From Mycolicibacterium bacteremicum (GTDB taxonomy: Bacteria; Actinomycetota; Actinomycetes; Mycobacteriales; Mycobacteriaceae): 64,000 nt of DNA. The notes below the pieces were generated by a model that was given only the letters and a program-made list of their open reading frames with translations, was not told where the DNA came from and ran no database searches. The number at the start of each line of letters is the position of its first letter. Position 1 is the first letter of the stretch. The stretch spans positions 1 to 64,000 of the forward strand of contig NZ_CALUAE010000005.1 of NCBI RefSeq assembly GCF_943913955.1, written 5' to 3'. A program made the translations under genes and the position numbers. Shown here one piece after another: positions 9,050 through 17,132 of the stretch.

Positions 9050-9256
9050 ATGGGTATGACTTTGCGTACCAGCGATGCGCAGACCGCGGCATTGCGCCGC
9101 CAGGCGGCCGCCGAGGGCCGGTCGATGCAGGCCGTCGCGTTGGCCGCCATTGACGAGTACATCGCCCGACACGCACATAAGGCGCGGGTCGACACGGCAC
9201 TGAGCCGGGTGTTGACCGAGGAGGCCGGCGTCCGCGAGCGTCTCAAGGACGCGTGA
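9050..9256 (+). CDS. Ribbon-helix-helix-type antitoxin of a Doc module
   Basis: This 68-residue protein begins with a short strand M-T-L-R-T-S-D followed by two helices (A-Q-T-A-A-L-R-R-Q-A and S-M-Q-A-V-A-L-A-A-I), the pattern of a ribbon-helix-helix DNA-binding antitoxin. The charged C-terminal part would wrap the toxin. ATG 9050 is chosen because it lies directly after the CGGTATCA repeats. An upstream extension would start inside the molybdopterin subunit gene. The stop overlaps the toxin GTG (GTGA), as is common for toxin-antitoxin pairs. Confidence 0.75.
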   Translation: MGMTLRTSDAQTAALRRQAAAEGRSMQAVALAAIDEYIARHAHKARVDTALSRVLTEEAGVRERLKDA

Positions 9257-9627
9257 CCGAGTACCTCGATCTCGAAGATCTGATCGAGATCGCGACGCGG
9301 GCCATCGGCCCGGACGTGACGATCCGCGACTACGGCCTGCTGGAATCCGCGCTATCCCGGCCCAGTGCAACGGTCTTCGGTGCGGACGCGTACTCGAATC
9401 TATTCCTCAAGGCCGCCGCGCTCATGCACTCGATTGCGCGCAACCGCGCATTGGTCGACGGCAACAAGCGCCTGGCGTGGGCCGCCTGCCGAACCTTTCT
9501 GGCGATCAACGAGCAATGGGTTTCCGCGTCGGAGGACGACCGCTTCAACTTCGTCATCCGGGTGGCCACCGGCGCGGAGCCGGAGTTGGCGCTGATGGCC
9601 GACCGGCTCCGCGAGTGGTGCGCGTAA
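9253..9627 (+). CDS. doc: Doc (death-on-curing) family toxin, active-site His replaced
   Basis: This 124-residue Fic-fold protein of the Doc type phosphorylates elongation factor Tu in its characterised relatives. The family block N-R-A-L-V-D-G-N-K-R-L-A-W is at residues 64-76. The canonical Fic/Doc motif starts with His (H-x-F/L-x-D-x-N-K-R), but residue 65 here is Arg (codon CGC, one transition from CAC), so catalysis is probably lost or altered. The phosphate-binding D-G-N-K-R part is intact. The GTG start overlaps the antitoxin stop. The gene ends one base before the convergent mscS-type gene. Confidence 0.82.
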   Translation: MTEYLDLEDLIEIATRAIGPDVTIRDYGLLESALSRPSATVFGADAYSNLFLKAAALMHSIARNRALVDGNKRLAWAACRTFLAINEQWVSASEDDRFNFVIRVATGAEPELALMADRLREWCA

Positions 9628-10569
9628 CTATTCGGCGCCGTTGACCGCCATCGGGGCACGCAACGTCGGGTACGGGAGGTCAATGTCGTGCTCGTCGTAG
9701 GCGCGCAGGATCTCCCGGCGCAGGCGGCGCTGTACCGACCACTGCGCGTTCGGCTTGGTCTTGATGGTCAGCCGAAGCGTCAGCTGGTCGGACGTCATGG
9801 TCTGCACGCCAAGCATTTCCGGCTCGCCGAGGACTTTGGCGGCGATGGACTCGTCCTTGACGGCCGCGCGGGCGGCGTCCAGCGCTACTTTCTCGGCTTC
9901 CTGCACATCGGCATTCAGCGCCACCGGCACCTCGATGCGGGCGACGGCGTAGTCCTGGCTCATGTTGCCGACGCGGGCGATCTCGCCGTTGCGGACGTAC
10001 CAGAGGGTGCCGTCGATATCGCGGACGGTGGTGATGCGCAGGCCGACGCTCTCGACCTCGCCACTGGCCTCACCCAGGTCGACGGTGTCCCCGACGCCGT
10101 ACTGGTCCTCCAGCAGCATGAAGACACCGGTGACGAAGTCACGGACCAGGTTCTGCGCGCCGAAACCGATGGCCAGCCCGACCACACCGGCCGAGGCGAT
10201 GAACGGGGCGATGTTGACGCCGAACACGTTGAGCACGCTGAGCACGACCCAGACCAGCAGCACGATCGATACCGTCGACTTCAGCACCGAGCCGATGGTC
10301 TGCGCGCGTTGTTGACGGCGGGCGGCGGCCTTGGCGGCGCTGGCCGTATTGGAGCGCTCCCGCAGGCCGCGCAGCCGGGCGGCGCGTTTGGGTTCGGCGT
10401 CGTCGATGATCTTGGGGTTGCGGCCGGTGGTGGCGCGGTCGATCATGCGGTGCAGCACGAACCGGGCGATGAGCGCGACCAGGATGTAGACCGCGACCCG
10501 GATGGGAACTTCGATCAGCCAGTGCTTGTTGGTATCCGTCCATTCGAAGGCAAGGTTGACCACATCCAT
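9628..10569 (-). CDS. MscS-family mechanosensitive channel
   Basis: This 313-residue channel of the inner membrane releases solutes on hypo-osmotic shock. It has an N-terminal helix (about residues 22-42), a charged Arg/Lys-rich cytoplasmic linker, and two hydrophobic segments. The second carries the Gly/Ala-rich pore helix A-G-V-V-G-L-A-I-G-F-G-A-Q-N-L-V-R-D-F typical of MscS, followed by the beta domain (E-D-Q-Y-G-V-G-D-T-V) and an alpha/beta C-terminus. The ATG at 10569 gives a full-length small MscS-type protein. It is a single gene, tail to tail with the toxin gene. Confidence 0.9.
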   Translation of the reverse strand: MDVVNLAFEWTDTNKHWLIEVPIRVAVYILVALIARFVLHRMIDRATTGRNPKIIDDAEPKRAARLRGLRERSNTASAAKAAARRQQRAQTIGSVLKSTVSIVLLVWVVLSVLNVFGVNIAPFIASAGVVGLAIGFGAQNLVRDFVTGVFMLLEDQYGVGDTVDLGEASGEVESVGLRITTVRDIDGTLWYVRNGEIARVGNMSQDYAVARIEVPVALNADVQEAEKVALDAARAAVKDESIAAKVLGEPEMLGVQTMTSDQLTLRLTIKTKPNAQWSVQRRLRREILRAYDEHDIDLPYPTLRAPMAVNGAE

Positions 10570-10599
10570 GGTTCCGACCGTACCCAGATGGGCTGGGGG

Positions 10600-11097
10600 T
10601 CAATCAAGTTCTGCGGTCACCGCCTCGAAGGTGCCCACGTCAAAGGCGACGATGCGCGCCTCGGTGACATTCGTCTCTGCCGCGGCGATGGTGTCGATGG
10701 CGGCCTTGATGGCGTCACCCTTGGGCCAGCCGTAGATTCCAGCGCTGATCAGCGGGAAAGCGATTGTGCGGGCATCGAGTTCGTCGGCGACCTGCAGCGA
10801 ACGCGCGTAGCAGGACACCAACAGCGACCGATCGCGCTGACCTGCGCTGTAGTTGGGTCCGACGGTGTGGATCACCCAGCGGGCCGGGAGCCGGCCGGCG
10901 GTGGTCCAGCCGGCGTCACCGGTGGCCAGGCCGTCCGGGAAGCGCCTGACGCAGTCCTCGAGGACCTCAGGCCCACCTGCCCGGTGGATGGCACCGTCGA
11001 CTCCCCCGCCGCCGCGCATGGCGTTGTTGGCGGCGTTGACGACGGCGTCCACGTCCTGCTGGGTGATATCGCCGTGGACGGCGGTGATGACGGGCAT
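10600..11097 (-). CDS. Macrodomain protein (O-acetyl-ADP-ribose deacetylase-like)
   Basis: This 165-residue MacroD-type protein binds ADP-ribose and probably removes acyl or ADP-ribosyl groups. The motifs are V-V-N-A-A-N-N (catalytic Asn) near residue 22, the Gly-rich loop G-G-G-G-V-D-G-A-I-H, and F-P-L-I-S-A-G-I-Y-G near residue 115. The ATG at 11097 has an AGGAG ribosome binding site six bases upstream and matches the family start; longer starts run into the MarR gene. It lies 10 bases after the MarR-type gene on the same strand, so the two are probably co-transcribed. Confidence 0.9.
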   Translation of the reverse strand: MPVITAVHGDITQQDVDAVVNAANNAMRGGGGVDGAIHRAGGPEVLEDCVRRFPDGLATGDAGWTTAGRLPARWVIHTVGPNYSAGQRDRSLLVSCYARSLQVADELDARTIAFPLISAGIYGWPKGDAIKAAIDTIAAAETNVTEARIVAFDVGTFEAVTAELD

Positions 11098-11107
11098 GGG
11101 CGCTCCT

Positions 11108-11545
11108 CTACGGTGTGCGGCCGACCTGGTCGAGGGCGGCGCGCAGCTCGGCCGCGGTCTCCTCGCTGATCTGGCAGGCGGTGTTGATCTGTCCCGGTAC
11201 CGCCCAGACCCGTTCGCGCAGGGCCTCGGCGGCATCGGTCAGGTCGACGAGTACCCGCCGTTCGTCCTGTGTATCGCGTTGCCGGCTGACCAGCCCGGCC
11301 TGTTCCAGGCGCTTGACCAGGGGCGTGATGGTGCCGGTGTCCATCCCGAGTTTGGCGCCCAGCTCCCCCACCGAGCGCGGCGCGTCGCCGAGCAACTCCA
11401 GGATGACCAGGTACTGCGGAAACGTCAGGCCGAGCGGTTCCAGGATCGGTTTGTGCATCCGGACAAGCCGATTGGCCGCGCCGTACAGCGCGAACGACAA
11501 CTGTTCGTTGACGGGATGGCTCTTCTTGACACGTTGACGGGTCAC
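11108..11545 (-). CDS. MarR/OhrR-like transcriptional regulator lacking the OhrR cysteine
   Basis: This 145-residue winged-helix regulator has the N-terminal block E-Q-L-S-F-A-L-Y-G-A-A followed by L-E-P-L-G-L-T-F-P-Q-Y-L-V, which closely follows OhrR (organic peroxide sensor). The peroxidatic Cys of OhrR (L-C-F-A-L-Y) is Ser here. The winged-helix segment G-T-I-T-P-L-V-K-R-L-E is intact. A lone Cys occurs late, in N-T-A-C-Q-I. The GTG start at 11545 faces the nitroreductase gene across an 82-base intergenic region with CTAG repeats that may be its operator. It probably represses that divergent gene, but its signal is unlikely to be peroxide oxidation at the usual Cys. Confidence 0.85.
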   Translation of the reverse strand: MTRQRVKKSHPVNEQLSFALYGAANRLVRMHKPILEPLGLTFPQYLVILELLGDAPRSVGELGAKLGMDTGTITPLVKRLEQAGLVSRQRDTQDERRVLVDLTDAAEALRERVWAVPGQINTACQISEETAAELRAALDQVGRTP

Positions 11546-11560
11546 GACGACTCTCTTACG

Positions 11561-11580
11561 CTAGTCTCTAGCACACTAGA
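11561..11580. promoter_or_regulatory. CTAG-containing inverted repeat, candidate MarR operator
   Basis: The divergent promoter region contains the perfect inverted repeat TCTAG-CACA-CTAGA at 11567-11580 and a third CTAG at 11561. Position between the regulator and the nitroreductase gene fits a MarR-family operator covering both promoters. This is inferred from symmetry and placement only. Confidence 0.5.
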
Positions 11581-11627
11581 TAAAAGCGCGCTTGATAATG
11601 CGTCCATCCTGCCACGGCCGGAGAGCC

Positions 11628-12287
11628 ATGCCCCTGTTTCACGATGTCGTCCGCGACCGCCGCTCCATCCGCAGCTTCCTGCCCACCCCGGTGCCCGATG
11701 AGGTGATCCGCGCGGTCTGTGAGGACGCCCGGCACGCGCCGTCGAACGCCAACATCCAGCCGTGGGAGGTGCACATCATCTCGGGCACCACCCGCGACGC
11801 CGTCAGCGCCGCGTTGCTGGCCGCCGAGGACACGAGTCCGGATTACCCCTGGGCGTATGACGAGCTGTACGGGGTGTATCGGGAACGCCAGACCGCGCAG
11901 GCCGCCGCCTACTACCGGGCGCTGGGCATCGCCCGCGAAGACCGTGAGGATCGGCGGCAGGCACTGCTGCGCAACCTGGAGTTCTTCGGCGCCCCGCACG
12001 CCGCGCTGCTGTTCATGCCCGACCTCTACGACGGGGTGCGGGTCGCCGGTGACGTCGGCATGTACGCGCAGACCTTCCTGCTCTCGCTGGCCGCGCACGG
12101 GCTCGCCGGGGTGCCGCAGACGCTGCTCGGGTTCTACGCCGACCCGATCCGCGCGGCACTGGATATCGACGCGTCGATGAAGATGCTCTTCGGCATCTCC
12201 TTCGGTTACCCGGACAACGATTCCGCGGCCGCCGGGTACCGCATCGACAAGGCGCCGGTCGAGCAGACCGTCACCTTTCACTCCTGA
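11628..12287 (+). CDS. Nitroreductase family FMN-dependent oxidoreductase
   Basis: This 219-residue NAD(P)H:FMN oxidoreductase-fold protein starts with R-D-R-R-S-I-R-S-F, the family's FMN-phosphate binding Arg/Ser block, and has A-R-H-A-P-S-N-A-N-I-Q-P-W-E next. The C-terminal G-I-S-F-G-Y-P segment also matches the family. It probably reduces nitro compounds, quinones or related electrophiles. The ATG at 11628 follows a GGAGAG site. It is divergent from the OhrR-like regulator and likely controlled by it. Its 3' end overlaps the end of the convergent HerA-like ATPase gene by 17 bases. Confidence 0.85.
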   Translation: MPLFHDVVRDRRSIRSFLPTPVPDEVIRAVCEDARHAPSNANIQPWEVHIISGTTRDAVSAALLAAEDTSPDYPWAYDELYGVYRERQTAQAAAYYRALGIAREDREDRRQALLRNLEFFGAPHAALLFMPDLYDGVRVAGDVGMYAQTFLLSLAAHGLAGVPQTLLGFYADPIRAALDIDASMKMLFGISFGYPDNDSAAAGYRIDKAPVEQTVTFHS

Positions 12288-15200
12288 CCTGCGCCAGCGC
12301 CAGCACCTCTTCGGCCGACGGCGGGCTGGCCGGGTGATAGGACAGGCACCACGGCGCGGTGACGCGATGGAACGACTTGCCCTCGGTGGCAACGTAGAAG
12401 TTGCCCGCCCGCAGCCGGCTGATATCGCTGATCAACCCGCCCTTGGCGCGGGCCATCTCCTCGGCGGTGGCGATCTGCACCGGTGAGTTGAGCAGCCCGT
12501 AGAACTGGGTAGCCGCGTTGCCGGGGATGTGGTTGTGCAGGCCCTTGGGCGCCTGGGTGGCGAAGATCAGCCCGAGGCCGTACTTGCGGGCCTGTGACGC
12601 CAGCGCCAGGGTGCTGCGGGTGCTGGCGGTGACACCACGCGCCGGGGCCAGGGTCTGTGCCTCGTCCATCACCAGCAGGCCGCCCAGCGGTCTGTCGCCG
12701 GCCGGGTTGCGTTTGATCCAGGCGAACAGCGCCATCTGCAGTTGGCTGACGAAGCTCTGCCGCTGTTCGTCGCTGGGCAGGCCGATCATGCTGATCACCG
12801 AGACCCGGGCGCGTTTGCCCTCGGCCGGGGTCAGTAGCTCGCCGGGGTCCAATGCCGTTCCGGCGCCGCCGAACAGCGGATCGTTGACGGTGGCGGCGCG
12901 CAGGTTCTGCGCCATCTCGGCGGCCATCTTGGGCGCGTCGGCCAGCTCGCTGACATCATCGGGCAGGTTGGCAAGGGTATTGATGAACCCGGGCAAGGTC
13001 GGGTCGGGCTGACGGCCATAGTGCTGCAACGCTTCTCGCAGCACGGCGCGTGAGCGGGCGGCCTTGGCGGTCTGCCCGCTGATCTGGGCGCGCGGTTCCA
13101 GGGCGGCGACAGCGGATTCGACGGCCTCGATGAACTCGTCGTGGTCATCGAGCACGCTGGCGAAATCGGGCAGCGGCTGGAACGCCAGCGGGCGGCCGGT
13201 GCTACGGCGCGGGGTCCAGATGACGACCTCGGTGTGGTCCAGGTAGTCGCGGGCGCGTTCGCCGTCGGCGCGTCGCCAGCCGGCCGGCTTCTCCGGCCAC
13301 GCGGTGCCCAGGCGGGACAGATCGTTGTTGGGGTCCAACACGATCGAGGACACCCCGCGCAGCGCGGCCTCTTCGACGAGGCGGCGGATCAGCACGGTCT
13401 TGCCCGAGCCGGACCCGGCGAAGATGGCGACGTGCTTGCGCAGTGCGGCCAGGTCGATGGCCACGGTGGTGTCGGTGCGCACGTCGATGCCCAGCGGCAT
13501 CTTGGTCTCGGCGGCACCGAATTCCGGTCCGTCGTCCTCGGTGTCGACGATCTCTTCGATCACCTGGGCGGGCGCGTCGCCGTTGAGGTTGAGCGCCTCG
13601 CGCAGCACGGTGATGCCGTGCGCGGGTCGGCGCGCACGCAGCCAGGTGGTCAGGCCGGCGACGTCGTCGTCGATCAGGTCGCGCAGCGCGGTCATGGTGC
13701 GGATATCGTCATCGGACAGGGTCAGGGTGCGCCCACCCTGACTTTCGAAGTCCTTGATCAGGGCATCGGTTTTCGGGCCGGACGGCCACGGGTGGTTGCG
13801 CAGGAAGAACAGGTTGCGCCGGTCGGTGCCGGCGTTCAAACCCGTTGCGCTGAGCGCCTTTTTGATGCGGTTCTGGGCGGCGACGGCGTTGGTGGCGCCG
13901 ATCGCGCGAAACGCCCAGTGCCGCTCGTCGTCGGTGGCGGCGTCCAGAGACTGGCGTAGCCGGGCGTGCAGCACGACGTGCGAGCCGGGCGGCGGGTCGC
14001 AGACATAGGACTGGTCGTCGCCGTGTTCGGCGATCCACGCGGTCAGCGCGGCGCCGAGCAGGGCCGGGACGGCGGTGTCCTCGCCATCGGCATCCAGCGC
14101 GGCGGCCGGGACGGCGCGCGAGCGGTATTGGGTGAACAGCCGATCGATCGGCGAGGTGTCGGCAGCGTCGTTGTCCGGCTGGCCTTCTGGCGGCAGCTCA
14201 TCGGACAGGTGCGCCAGCTCGATGACCTCCTTGCGGCGCAGGCAATCCCGGACGTGCGCGTCGGCGCGGATCAGCAGCTGGCGCGGGGTGTAGCCGGCGG
14301 CGTCATCGAAGGCCGACGGTGTGATCGGCCAACTCGGGTACGGCGGGGTGAAGCCGACGGTCAGGTAGGCGGCCTCGAAGCGGCGCTCCAGGATGGCCTT
14401 GCCGATGTCCGCGCTCGGCAGCGGCGCCAGCGGTGCGGTGACGCGGAAGCGGTCGGACACGCTGGCGGTCGCGCGGTCGCGGATGCTCTCCCACGCCGAG
14501 GGCAGGCAGGCGACCACCGGGACGGTGCGCCGCATGGTCTGGCGCACCGACATCAGGCCGTGCGCAACCTGTTCCAGCACACCGTCACCCGCGCCGCGGG
14601 CCTCGTCGGTGCGGGTCGAAGACTGCGCGAGCAGGGTGTCGATCTGATCGAGCGCGAGCACCGAGGGCCCGGCCAGGGCGGCCAGCCGGGCGATATCGCG
14701 GACGCAGTGCTGGGCCGAGGGCGCGCTGCCGCGCAGCCGCCAGTGCAGCCGGTCATCGGCGCCGACCTCTTCGCTGCCCTGCAGGTAGGAGTCGCCGATG
14801 TCCCGGGCGACAAGGTCGTTGGCGGACAACAGGACCAGCGCGCGCAGGGTCTGGTGGCAGTCGCGGACGTCGCGGCGGGCCTTGGCCAGTTCGTTGACGA
14901 AGGCGTCCAGGGTTTCGCGGTCCAGGTCCTCGTCGCCGATGATGGCGCGGCGGTCGGCACGCGAGACGTGCGCGATCGAGGACAGTTCCCACAGCAGGTC
15001 TTTGAGCTGTGTTTCGCGGTTGGCGCCGCGGCGGCCGAGGCTTTCCAGCACGCCGGCGCGTACCGATTCCCAGAAGCTGGCGGCGTCGAGCAGTTCGACG
15101 ACGAAGAAGAACCCGCCCCCGGCCTGGACGCGTTCGCGGATCTGGCCGAGCAGATGGGTCTTGCCGGAGCCGGCCTGCCCGCGGATGGTGACGCCGAGCG

Positions 15201-15372
15201 GTGCGGATTCCGGGTCGCGCTGGGCGTCGGCGAAGGCCTCCATGACATCGTCGACGGCGCGTTCGTTGAGTCCGCTGACGTGGGTGGGGGCCTGCGGGCG
15301 CCACAGATCGTCACTGGTGGGCGCCCAGGTGAGCCGGAGGGCGGCGAGTGCTTCGCGTTGTGCGTCCTGCAT
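12271..15372 (-). CDS. Double ATPase: N-terminal AAA module plus C-terminal HerA/DUF87-like translocase
   Basis: This protein of about 1033 residues has two nucleotide-binding modules. The first P-loop, G-Q-A-G-S-G-K-T, is at about residues 65-72 in an ORC/STAND-like AAA domain with L-A-L-D-Q-I-D-T as Walker B. The second, A-G-S-G-S-G-K-T, is near 650 with a Walker B L-L-V-M-D-E-A-Q near 900 and a following A-S-Q-A-R-K-Y-G-L-G-L-I-F-A-T-Q block, which is diagnostic of HerA/FtsK-like DNA translocases. The ATG at 15372 overlaps the stop of the upstream winged-helix gene (TGATG) and is preferred over a TTG one codon earlier. It is the last gene of a three-gene operon; the role is probably on DNA but otherwise unknown. 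Confidence 0.82.
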   Translation of the reverse strand: MQDAQREALAALRLTWAPTSDDLWRPQAPTHVSGLNERAVDDVMEAFADAQRDPESAPLGVTIRGQAGSGKTHLLGQIRERVQAGGGFFFVVELLDAASFWESVRAGVLESLGRRGANRETQLKDLLWELSSIAHVSRADRRAIIGDEDLDRETLDAFVNELAKARRDVRDCHQTLRALVLLSANDLVARDIGDSYLQGSEEVGADDRLHWRLRGSAPSAQHCVRDIARLAALAGPSVLALDQIDTLLAQSSTRTDEARGAGDGVLEQVAHGLMSVRQTMRRTVPVVACLPSAWESIRDRATASVSDRFRVTAPLAPLPSADIGKAILERRFEAAYLTVGFTPPYPSWPITPSAFDDAAGYTPRQLLIRADAHVRDCLRRKEVIELAHLSDELPPEGQPDNDAADTSPIDRLFTQYRSRAVPAAALDADGEDTAVPALLGAALTAWIAEHGDDQSYVCDPPPGSHVVLHARLRQSLDAATDDERHWAFRAIGATNAVAAQNRIKKALSATGLNAGTDRRNLFFLRNHPWPSGPKTDALIKDFESQGGRTLTLSDDDIRTMTALRDLIDDDVAGLTTWLRARRPAHGITVLREALNLNGDAPAQVIEEIVDTEDDGPEFGAAETKMPLGIDVRTDTTVAIDLAALRKHVAIFAGSGSGKTVLIRRLVEEAALRGVSSIVLDPNNDLSRLGTAWPEKPAGWRRADGERARDYLDHTEVVIWTPRRSTGRPLAFQPLPDFASVLDDHDEFIEAVESAVAALEPRAQISGQTAKAARSRAVLREALQHYGRQPDPTLPGFINTLANLPDDVSELADAPKMAAEMAQNLRAATVNDPLFGGAGTALDPGELLTPAEGKRARVSVISMIGLPSDEQRQSFVSQLQMALFAWIKRNPAGDRPLGGLLVMDEAQTLAPARGVTASTRSTLALASQARKYGLGLIFATQAPKGLHNHIPGNAATQFYGLLNSPVQIATAEEMARAKGGLISDISRLRAGNFYVATEGKSFHRVTAPWCLSYHPASPPSAEEVLALAQVRSER

Positions 15373-15983
15373 CAAACCTCAATTGCGATCAGGTGTTTGG
15401 CCTGTCCGCCGATGGTGATGGCGGCGGCGCGGTCCTCCTCGGTGAGGACCTTCTGGTTTTCTTCGGGGATCAGGCTGACGGCGCCGGTGCGGTACAGCTC
15501 GGTCAGGGCGTCGTCCAGATCGGGGACGTCCTCGAGTTGTCCGCGCAGCGTTCTGAGGCCCACCCAGCCGCCAGGTCTGTCGGCCAGCTGGGTGTAGGCC
15601 TGGGTGATCCGGTCGGCGGCGCTGGGGGCCTGCTTGGGCCAGAACAGCTCGGCGAGGCTGAGGTCGGCGGTGTCCAGGTAGCGGTTCAGCCCGGTCAGCA
15701 CGGTGTAGAGGGTCTTCGCGGGTCCGGTGGAGCGCGGCGGGGCGCCGGCGGTGATGATGTCGCGGCATAGTCGCCAGCCGCGGTCGGTCAGCTCGTGGAT
15801 GTAGCGGCCGCCGACGCGCTCGGATTCGATGAGGTCGAGGGTGTTGAGTTTGTCCCGGCTGCGTTTGTCCAGCGTGGGGCCGTATCCCAGCAGGTCGGCG
15901 TTGGGCACCGGGCGGGCCTGGGCCATCAGGACGAGCAACACGGCGCGCTCGGTCCCGGTCAGGTCGGTGGGCGTGACACTCAC
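15372..15983 (-). CDS. Winged-helix-like partner protein of the HerA-like ATPase
   Basis: This 203-residue protein has an N-terminal helical region resembling a winged helix (T-G-T-E-R-A-V-L-L-V-L-M-A-Q followed by L-N-T-L-D-L-I-E-S-E-R-V-G-G-R-Y-I-H-E-L-T-D-R-G). The C-terminal half (V-G-L-R-T-L-R-G-Q-L...A-L-T-E-L-Y-R-T-G-A-V-S-L-I-P-E-E-N-Q) looks like a second winged helix. It starts with GTG at 15983, 39 bases after the gene upstream, and its TGA overlaps the ATPase ATG. The tight coupling suggests it loads or regulates the ATPase. No catalytic motif is seen. Confidence 0.7.
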   Translation of the reverse strand: MSVTPTDLTGTERAVLLVLMAQARPVPNADLLGYGPTLDKRSRDKLNTLDLIESERVGGRYIHELTDRGWRLCRDIITAGAPPRSTGPAKTLYTVLTGLNRYLDTADLSLAELFWPKQAPSAADRITQAYTQLADRPGGWVGLRTLRGQLEDVPDLDDALTELYRTGAVSLIPEENQKVLTEEDRAAAITIGGQAKHLIAIEV

Positions 15984-16022
15984 GCGTTACAACGTAGCGG
16001 CATGGGCGCGGGGGCGTGCCGG

Positions 16023-16979
16023 CTAGCGGATGCGGTCGATGAACGGGACCCGGTCGAGCACGGGGTTGTCGCGGATCCTCGGCTCCGGGGCCGGGCCGGG
16101 TGCCGGTGGCGGGGGCGCCTGGACGGGCGGCGGCACGTTCAGGTGCTTGGCGAGTTCGGGGGTTCTCGGCGCCGGCGGCGGTGCGATGGGTTCGACGTTC
16201 TGCGCCAGTTGCGGCCGCGGATCGGGTTCCGGGGCCGGGGCGGGCGTGGAAGGCCAAGCGAGCGTGAGAGATACGGAGACAACAAAGACGATGATCGCGG
16301 CGACCAGGGTGACCGTCAGCGCGGTGACCGTGCGGTTGCGCGGGGTTTGCTCGGGTTCGTCGGGGATGTTAGCGACGTGCGCCGAGGCCAGCGCGGCGCC
16401 GCGGGTCAGGGCGAAGTCGGCCTCGGTGGCGGTGATGACGGGACGGTCGGCGTCCTCGCGCAGGGCGGCGACGAGGTCGTCGGTGTCGGCGGAGCCCAGG
16501 ATGTAGACGGCGTCGGGGCTGGGTTTGGCGGCGCGCACGACGGCCAGCACGCGGTCGGTCAGGGTGGCGGCGTCGGCGTGGTCGACGCTCTCGACGTGCA
16601 TATGGAACCCGTCGACGGTGGCGACCACGGAGCTGTCGGGTTCGACGACGCAGACGACCAGGAAGTCATGGCCGGTCAGGTCGGCGATGCCGCGGGCCAG
16701 GGCCTCGGCGGCGTCGACGTCGCGGACCGGGACGACGGGTGCTCCTCCGCTGTAGGTGTCGAGCGCCTCGCGGACCTTGACGGCCTCGTCCTCGGCGTCG
16801 TGCGTCCAGGTGAGTCCGACGGCGTGCAGGTGTTCATCGGGCAGGTGGGCGAGGTAGCCCTCGATGTCGGCGACGTCGAGCACCTGGCGGTCGAGGTGGT
16901 CGCCCTGGCCGGTGACGCCATCGACCAGCTCGCCGTGGACGTCCTTCGAGGTGACCGAAAGACCCAGTACGAGGCTCAC
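16023..16979 (-). CDS. Membrane protein with ASKHA-like N-terminal domain and Pro-rich tail
   Basis: This 318-residue protein has an N-terminal domain beginning S-L-V-L-G-L-S-V-T with repeated internal strands (H-L-H-A-V-G-L-T-W-T, D-F-L-V-V-C-V-V-E-P-D). The pattern is seen in mycobacterial proteins of the DUF7159 type. It is followed by one membrane helix at about residues 218-240 and a Pro/Ala-rich extracytoplasmic tail. The GTG at 16979 is chosen because it has an AGGGGGA ribosome binding site and puts the conserved strand at the N-terminus; an upstream ATG at 17099 would add 40 low-complexity residues. It heads the operon with the winged-helix and HerA-like genes. Confidence 0.65.
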   Translation of the reverse strand: MSLVLGLSVTSKDVHGELVDGVTGQGDHLDRQVLDVADIEGYLAHLPDEHLHAVGLTWTHDAEDEAVKVREALDTYSGGAPVVPVRDVDAAEALARGIADLTGHDFLVVCVVEPDSSVVATVDGFHMHVESVDHADAATLTDRVLAVVRAAKPSPDAVYILGSADTDDLVAALREDADRPVITATEADFALTRGAALASAHVANIPDEPEQTPRNRTVTALTVTLVAAIIVFVVSVSLTLAWPSTPAPAPEPDPRPQLAQNVEPIAPPPAPRTPELAKHLNVPPPVQAPPPPAPGPAPEPRIRDNPVLDRVPFIDRIR

Positions 16980-17132
16980 GTCGTTATCCCCCTGATCCGT
17001 TTCTGTGATCTTGAGGTTACCCAGTTGGGGCGGGGTCGACTCGTCGTGGTGGACGGGGTGAGGTGCGCTGCGCCGGTGCCCGTTTGCCGATGCGGGCATG
17101 TGCAGCGGTGAGCGCCGGCCGGCGGTTCGCTG

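Noticed and set aside
9688..11169. Long plus-strand open frame opposite the mscS and macrodomain genes
   Set aside because: Both minus-strand genes show clear family motifs; the mirror frame has Asp/Gly/His-rich composition typical of antisense artefacts.
13966..15597. Long plus-strand open frame opposite the HerA-like ATPase gene
   Set aside because: The minus strand carries two P-loops and Walker B motifs; the plus-strand protein is a Gly/Val/Arg-rich mirror without motifs.
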